Positions 59,425 to 64,000 of a stretch of 64,000 nt of DNA are shown one piece after another. The position numbers were made by a program, and so were the translations under genes. The DNA is from Flavobacterium sp. UBA4098 (lineage in GTDB: Bacteria > Bacteroidota > Bacteroidia > Flavobacteriales > Flavobacteriaceae). The stretch spans positions 67,038-131,037 of the forward strand of contig DFXW01000002.1 in NCBI GenBank assembly GCA_002382495.1. The letters run 5' to 3'. The notes beneath the pieces are model-generated. The model ran no database searches, was not told the origin of the DNA, and saw only the letters and a list, made by a program, of their open reading frames with translations. Each line of letters begins with the position of its first letter. Within the stretch, counting starts at the first letter, position 1.

Positions 59425-60507
59425 ATGAAAAAGACAATAGCCATCCTTACCCTTTCTACATTCGCATTTTTATCGTGTGGAAAAGAGAAACAAGAAGTAA
59501 CAACAAATGAACCTGCAATTACAGTTCAATTAAGTGGTGTTGGATCTACTAACAACGGACAATTTGTAACAGCTAGTGGAAAAATAGAAGCAGAGAACAG
59601 CGCTAATTTAAGTACCCGAATGATGGGTTATGTAACCAAGGTTCATGTTCAAGTTGGACAACGCGTGAGTGCAGGACAACTTTTGGTAAGCATTAACAGT
59701 TCGGATTTACAAGCTAAAAAAGCCCAAGTAGAGTCTGCAATTTTGCAAGCTACTGCGGGATATAATAATGCCAAAAAAGATTATGATCGTTTTACAAATT
59801 TGTTCAAACAACAAAGCGCTTCTCAAAAAGAATTAGACGATATGACTGCTCGTTACGAAATGGCAAAAGCAGGTTTAGAAGGGGCTAAACAAATGCGTAA
59901 CGAAGTACAAGCACAATTTTCATATTCTAATATTACAGCTCCATTTTCAGGTGAAGTGACCAACACATTTGTAAAAGAAGGTGATATGGCTAATCCTGGA
60001 ATGCCATTGGTTAGTATCGAAGGGGCTTCTCGTTTGCAAGTTACGGCTATGGTAGCCGAGAGTGATATTAACAATATTACTAAAGGAATGCCGGTTACTG
60101 TTTTGGTAAAATCAAACAATACAACTATTAGCGGAAAAGTAGCTGAAGTGAGTGTTTCGGCAAAAAATACGGGAGGTCAATATTTGGTAAAAATCAATTT
60201 GGCAAAAACATCTAATAAAATTCTTTCTGGCATGTTTGTGAATGTACAATTCCCAATTGAGAATAAGAATCAAACCACTGCTACAACAACTAGAGTTCTT
60301 GTGCCACAATCGGCATTGGTACACCAAGGTCAGCTAACTGGAATTTATACTATTGGAACAGGTAATGTTGCAATTTTAAGATGGTTGCGTACTGGTAAAA
60401 ATATTGGAGATCAAGTAGAAGTTTTATCAGGACTTTCGGCTAACGAACAATACATTGTTTCAGCAGAAGGAAAATTATTTAATGGCGCTAAAGTTAGTGC
60501 TCAGTAA
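59425..60507 (+). CDS. RND efflux periplasmic adaptor lipoprotein
   Basis: 360 residues. Lipobox LSTFAFLSC with lipidated C18. The order is lipoyl half (NLSTRMMGYVTKVHVQVGQRVSAGQLLV), helical hairpin (about 105-155), second lipoyl half (SNITAPFSGEVTNTFVKEGDMANPGMPLV), beta-barrel and membrane-proximal domain (ending VLSGLSANEQYIVSAEGKLFNGAKV). This is the MexA/AcrA layout. It joins the TolC channel and the RND pump encoded on either side. Confidence 0.92.
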   Translation: MKKTIAILTLSTFAFLSCGKEKQEVTTNEPAITVQLSGVGSTNNGQFVTASGKIEAENSANLSTRMMGYVTKVHVQVGQRVSAGQLLVSINSSDLQAKKAQVESAILQATAGYNNAKKDYDRFTNLFKQQSASQKELDDMTARYEMAKAGLEGAKQMRNEVQAQFSYSNITAPFSGEVTNTFVKEGDMANPGMPLVSIEGASRLQVTAMVAESDINNITKGMPVTVLVKSNNTTISGKVAEVSVSAKNTGGQYLVKINLAKTSNKILSGMFVNVQFPIENKNQTTATTTRVLVPQSALVHQGQLTGIYTIGTGNVAILRWLRTGKNIGDQVEVLSGLSANEQYIVSAEGKLFNGAKVSAQ

Positions 60508-60580
60508 ATAGTAGTTAGTGTTCAGTTTTAAGCATAGTCTTTTAAACTTTTAAACTCATAAACATTTAATCTAAAAAAAA

Positions 60581-63500
60581 ATGCAAGAAGGTATATCAGG
60601 AAAAATAGCCAATTTTTTCATCAATTCGAAACTAACCATTTTATTGATGGTGGCGTTGATGATCATTGGTGTGTACAGTTCGTTTTTAATCCCAAGGGAA
60701 GAAGAACCACAAATTAATGTGCCAATGGCAGACATTATGGTGGGTTATCCAGGAGCTACTCCAGCAGAAGTAGAAAGTCGTGTTGCTAAACCATTGGAGA
60801 AAATTATTTCGAATATTAAAGGAGTGGAGCATGTTCATACTATGGCAATGAATGGTCAAGCCATGTTGATCGTACAATTTTATGTGGGCCAAGATGTAGA
60901 GCGTTCGTATGTAAAATTGTATGACGAATTAGCGAAACACGAAAACATGTTTCCACAAGGCGTGTACAAACCGATGGTAAAAACCCGTTCGATTGACGAT
61001 GTCCCGATGTTAGGTATCACACTTTGGAGCGAGAAACAAGACGATTTTCAATTGCGTCAAATTGCTGAGGAAGTAACGACAGAAATTGAAAAAGTTAAAG
61101 ATGTAGCTATCACCAAAGAAATTGGAGGAAGCAATCGCGAATTGAAAGTGATTTTAGACAAAGATAAAATGGCCGAAAACGGTGTGGATGCTTTGGGAAT
61201 TATGCAAATGATCCAAGCCAACAACGGTAGTTCACAATCGGGTGCTTTTGTTGAAAATGATCAAGAATACTTATTAAAAACAGGTCAGTTTTTAGAAAAC
61301 GCTGACGATGTTGAAAATTTAGTAGTTGGCGTTAATCGCAACATGCCGGTTTACTTAAAACAGGTAGCCAAAGTACAAGACGGCGCTGCTACAGCACGAA
61401 GCTATGTATCGCTTGGTTTTGGCAAAGCTAATGAAAAATTCAAATCAGCACCCTCTGAATATCCTGCGGTAACTATAGCAGTTGGAAAAGTGAAAGGGGC
61501 TGATGCTATGAAAATTTCTGAAAAGATTATTGAAAAAATTGAGCACTTAAAGAAGACCATTATCTCTGATGATGTTCACGTAGAAGTAACACGTAATTAT
61601 GGAGAAACGGCTTCAGATAAAGTAGGAGAGTTATTGATGCACCTTGGGATCGCAATTATCGCTGTTACTGTTTTGGTAATGTTAGCCATGGGATGGCGCG
61701 GTGGATTGGTCGTGTTTTTCTCTGTACCATTGACATTTGCATTGACCTTATTTGCGTATTATTTATTGGGTTATACATTAAATAGAATTACACTTTTTGC
61801 CTTGGTTTTTGTGGTAGGAATTGTAGTAGATGATAGTATTATCATTGCCGAGAACATGCACCGCCATTTCAAAATGAAACGTTTGCCATTCAAACAAGCG
61901 GCTATTTATGCAATTAACGAAGTAGGAAATCCAACCATTTTAGCGACTTTCACTGTAATTGCAGCGATTTTACCAATGGCTTTCGTATCCGGAATGATGG
62001 GGCCTTATATGAGTCCGATGCCTATTGGAGCTTCTATCGCAATGATTTTATCATTATTTGTTGCTTTGACTGTTACGCCATATTTGGGGTATCATTTATT
62101 GCAAGAAAAAGAAGAGCAGGAGCATAAGGAAGCCGAAGGAATGGATACGAGCTGGATTTATAAAATGTACAACAAAATCGAGCGTCCTTTCTTGGACAGC
62201 AGCCCAAAAAGAAGATTGCTTTTAGCAGTAACAGTGGTGTTGTTATTTGGTTCTGTTTTAATGTTTTTTACCAAATCGGTAATTGTAAAAATGTTGCCAT
62301 TTGACAATAAAAACGAATTCCAAGTGGTAATCGATATGCCAGAAGGAACTACTTTAGAACGTACTTCAGCAGTAACAAGAGAGATTGCTCAGTATTTAGC
62401 AACTAAACCAGAAGTGGTAAATTATCAAAACTATATTGGGACTTCTGCTCCAATTACCTTCAATGGACTTGTACGACATTATGATATGCGTGGAGGAAGT
62501 AATATGGCTGATATTCAGGTAAACTTATTGCACAAAGAAGAACGTGATTTACAAAGTCACGAAATTGCGAAAGCAATGCGTCCTGAAATTCAGAAAATTG
62601 CTAAGAAATATGGTGCTAATGTGAAACTAATTGAAGTTCCACCTGGACCACCGGTATTATCTACTTTGGTTGCTGAAATTTATGGACCTAATTACCAAGA
62701 GCAAATCAAAGTGGCCAATCAAGTTAAAACGATTTTAGAAAGCAATTCAGATGTAGTGGATACCGATTGGATGGTAGAAGACAATCAAACGGAATACCGT
62801 TTGGAAGTAGACAAAGAAAAAGCCATGTTGAACGGAATTGCTCCGCAGCAAGTGGTTGGAAATCTGACCTATTTGTTAAAAGAATATCCAGTATCAAATT
62901 TGTATGACGAAAACTCTAATGATAATGTAGGTATTGTGCTTGCGCTTGATGACAAAGACAAAACGAGCTTGAGTGATATTCAAAATCTAAAAATCAAAGG
63001 AAGTCAAGGCAATATGGTTGCTGTGAGTGATTTGGTAAAAGTGGTGAAAGATACTTTACAAAAAACCATTTATAGAAAAGATCAAAAACGAGTAGTGTAT
63101 GTAACGGCTGATATGGCAGGAACACTTGAAAGTCCGGTATATGCTATTTTGGGAATGAATGAAAAATTAGCTAAAATTAAAGTGCCTGCTGGTTATAAAG
63201 TAAACGAATTGTACATGGAACAACCAACAGATGAAAGTGATTTTACAGTAAAATGGGATGGAGAATGGCAAGTTACTTTAGAAGTCTTCCGTGATTTAGG
63301 AGTGGCGTTTTTGGTAGTAATTGTAATTATCTATATGCTGATTGTGGGTTGGTTTCAAAATTTTAAAACCCCAATTGTAATGATGTTGGCAATTCCACTT
63401 TCATTAATCGGAATTGTATTAGGTCACTGGTTGTTGAATGCGTATTTTACTGCTACTTCGTTTATTGGAATGATTGCATTGGCTGGAGTTATGGTTCGAA

Positions 63501-63772
63501 ATTCGGTCTTACTGATTGACTTTATTGAGATTCGTTTGAACGAAGGAGTGCCCTTAAAACAAGCCATTATAGAAGCTGGAGCAGTTAGAACCACTCCAAT
63601 TTTATTGACAACAGGAGCGGTAGTTATTGGGGCGTCAATTATTTTATTCGACCCCATCTTCCAAGGATTAGCAATTTCGTTAGTAGCAGGAGCGATTGTT
63701 TCGACCATCTTAACATTAATTGTTGTGCCTTTGATTTACTATATCACGGAAAGAAAAAATTGGGAGAATTAA
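60581..63772 (+). CDS. RND efflux transporter permease (AcrB/HAE1 type)
   Basis: 1063 residues with the standard 12 membrane helices and two large periplasmic loops (about 40-335 and 560-875). Proton-relay aspartates are in VVGIVVDDSIIIAENM near 410, and TM10 contains the matching lysine-region of the family. It pumps drugs or other amphiphiles out of the periplasm using the proton gradient; the substrate is unknown, and a heavy-metal role is less likely because the CusA-type metal methionines are not obvious. It follows the adaptor gene and precedes a small gene cut by the window edge. Confidence 0.93.
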   Translation: MQEGISGKIANFFINSKLTILLMVALMIIGVYSSFLIPREEEPQINVPMADIMVGYPGATPAEVESRVAKPLEKIISNIKGVEHVHTMAMNGQAMLIVQFYVGQDVERSYVKLYDELAKHENMFPQGVYKPMVKTRSIDDVPMLGITLWSEKQDDFQLRQIAEEVTTEIEKVKDVAITKEIGGSNRELKVILDKDKMAENGVDALGIMQMIQANNGSSQSGAFVENDQEYLLKTGQFLENADDVENLVVGVNRNMPVYLKQVAKVQDGAATARSYVSLGFGKANEKFKSAPSEYPAVTIAVGKVKGADAMKISEKIIEKIEHLKKTIISDDVHVEVTRNYGETASDKVGELLMHLGIAIIAVTVLVMLAMGWRGGLVVFFSVPLTFALTLFAYYLLGYTLNRITLFALVFVVGIVVDDSIIIAENMHRHFKMKRLPFKQAAIYAINEVGNPTILATFTVIAAILPMAFVSGMMGPYMSPMPIGASIAMILSLFVALTVTPYLGYHLLQEKEEQEHKEAEGMDTSWIYKMYNKIERPFLDSSPKRRLLLAVTVVLLFGSVLMFFTKSVIVKMLPFDNKNEFQVVIDMPEGTTLERTSAVTREIAQYLATKPEVVNYQNYIGTSAPITFNGLVRHYDMRGGSNMADIQVNLLHKEERDLQSHEIAKAMRPEIQKIAKKYGANVKLIEVPPGPPVLSTLVAEIYGPNYQEQIKVANQVKTILESNSDVVDTDWMVEDNQTEYRLEVDKEKAMLNGIAPQQVVGNLTYLLKEYPVSNLYDENSNDNVGIVLALDDKDKTSLSDIQNLKIKGSQGNMVAVSDLVKVVKDTLQKTIYRKDQKRVVYVTADMAGTLESPVYAILGMNEKLAKIKVPAGYKVNELYMEQPTDESDFTVKWDGEWQVTLEVFRDLGVAFLVVIVIIYMLIVGWFQNFKTPIVMMLAIPLSLIGIVLGHWLLNAYFTATSFIGMIALAGVMVRNSVLLIDFIEIRLNEGVPLKQAIIEAGAVRTTPILLTTGAVVIGASIILFDPIFQGLAISLVAGAIVSTILTLIVVPLIYYITERKNWEN

Positions 63773-63791
63773 ATCTTTAAAAAAGTAAAAC

Positions 63792-64000
63792 ATGAAATTA
63801 TTAATTATTACTGCAATAGCTGCTTTTGAAAAAGACATTAAAAAAATGTTACAACAAGCAGAGGTAAAATCCTTTTCGTATCAAGATGTAAAAGGGTTTA
63901 AAGATCATTCTGAAGAAGGAGTTGAAACTAATTGGTTCGGTACTGAAATGAATGAAACGGACTCGTTATTGTTTTATGCCTTTGTTAAAAAAGACAATGT
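63792..64000 (+). CDS. Partial gene: small protein downstream of the RND pump
   Basis: The reading frame opens at an ATG 19 bases after the pump gene and runs for 69 codons to the window edge (MKLLIITAIAAFEKDIKKML..., later EGVETNWFGTEMNETDSLLFYAFVKKDN). It has no signal peptide, and the opening strand-helix pattern could suit a small ferredoxin-like or PII-like fold, but I cannot name a family. Its spacing indicates that it belongs to the RND operon. Confidence 0.6.
   Translation, partial: MKLLIITAIAAFEKDIKKMLQQAEVKSFSYQDVKGFKDHSEEGVETNWFGTEMNETDSLLFYAFVKKDN

Overview
The window is AT-rich and reads as a chromosomal segment of a gliding Flavobacteriaceae bacterium, most likely Flavobacterium. 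The reasons are gliding genes gldB-gldC, a type IX secretion plug protein (DUF5103), several Flavobacteriia-type lineage families (DUF5916, DUF6702, DUF6370), promoters of the Bacteroidetes TTG / TAnnTTTG (-33/-7) type, and an almost complete absence of Shine-Dalgarno sequences. Nearly everything is core genome. I see no insertion sequence, prophage, CRISPR array or integron.

Layout. 1-5.2 kb, mostly minus strand: a DUF6370 secreted protein broken by an in-frame amber codon, the 23S rRNA hydroxylation factor rlhA, a VOC protein, an aspartate-type aminotransferase and a fatty acid desaturase. 5.2-11.1 kb: rsmG on plus, then pruA, apaG, the T9SS plug protein, a methyltransferase and map on minus. 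11.1-16.3 kb: a four-gene minus-strand exporter operon (TetR, ABC transporter, HlyD adaptor, TolC channel) with a palindromic operator candidate in its promoter; the ABC ATPase domain is unusually degenerate. 16.3-22.2 kb: gpmI, an outer-membrane DUF5916 protein, an L,D-transpeptidase, a GNAT acetyltransferase and two identical tRNA-Gly(UCC) genes. 22.2-26.7 kb: peptidase E, two secreted proteins and an M1 aminopeptidase. 26.7-30.5 kb: TatA, PAP2, an O-methyltransferase, rlmN and a polyprenyl synthase.

30.6-38.3 kb holds signalling and replication genes: an AraC-type response regulator, an opposed histidine kinase/CheY pair, a candidate structured RNA between them, dnaG (whose zinc-ribbon ligands are all lost), a LuxR-type regulator and nadE. 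38.4-41.2 kb has gldB-gldC facing engB and an alpha/beta hydrolase. 41.4-57.2 kb is a complete Bacteroidetes division and cell-wall (dcw) cluster, mraZ-rsmH-ftsL-ftsI-murE-mraY-murD-ftsW-murG-murC-ftsQ-ftsA-ftsZ, without murF or ddl. Three 10-bp-phased MraZ-type boxes lie at its promoter, and mraZ uses a TTG start. 57.2-64 kb: a YqeY protein, tRNA-Arg(UCG), and an RND efflux operon (tolC, adaptor, pump) preceded by an inverted repeat and followed by a gene cut by the window edge.

The genes form a few coherent units: peptidoglycan synthesis and septation, two tripartite efflux/export systems, surface and secretion functions (GldB/C, T9SS plug, DUF5916), peptide breakdown, and rRNA modification (RlhA, RlmN, RsmG, RsmH). 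No wholly new system is obvious. The most rewarding places to look again are the degenerate ABC ATPase, the zinc-less primase, the MraZ operator, the structured intergenic RNA near 31.6 kb, the amber-interrupted DUF6370 gene and the apparently leaderless promoters.
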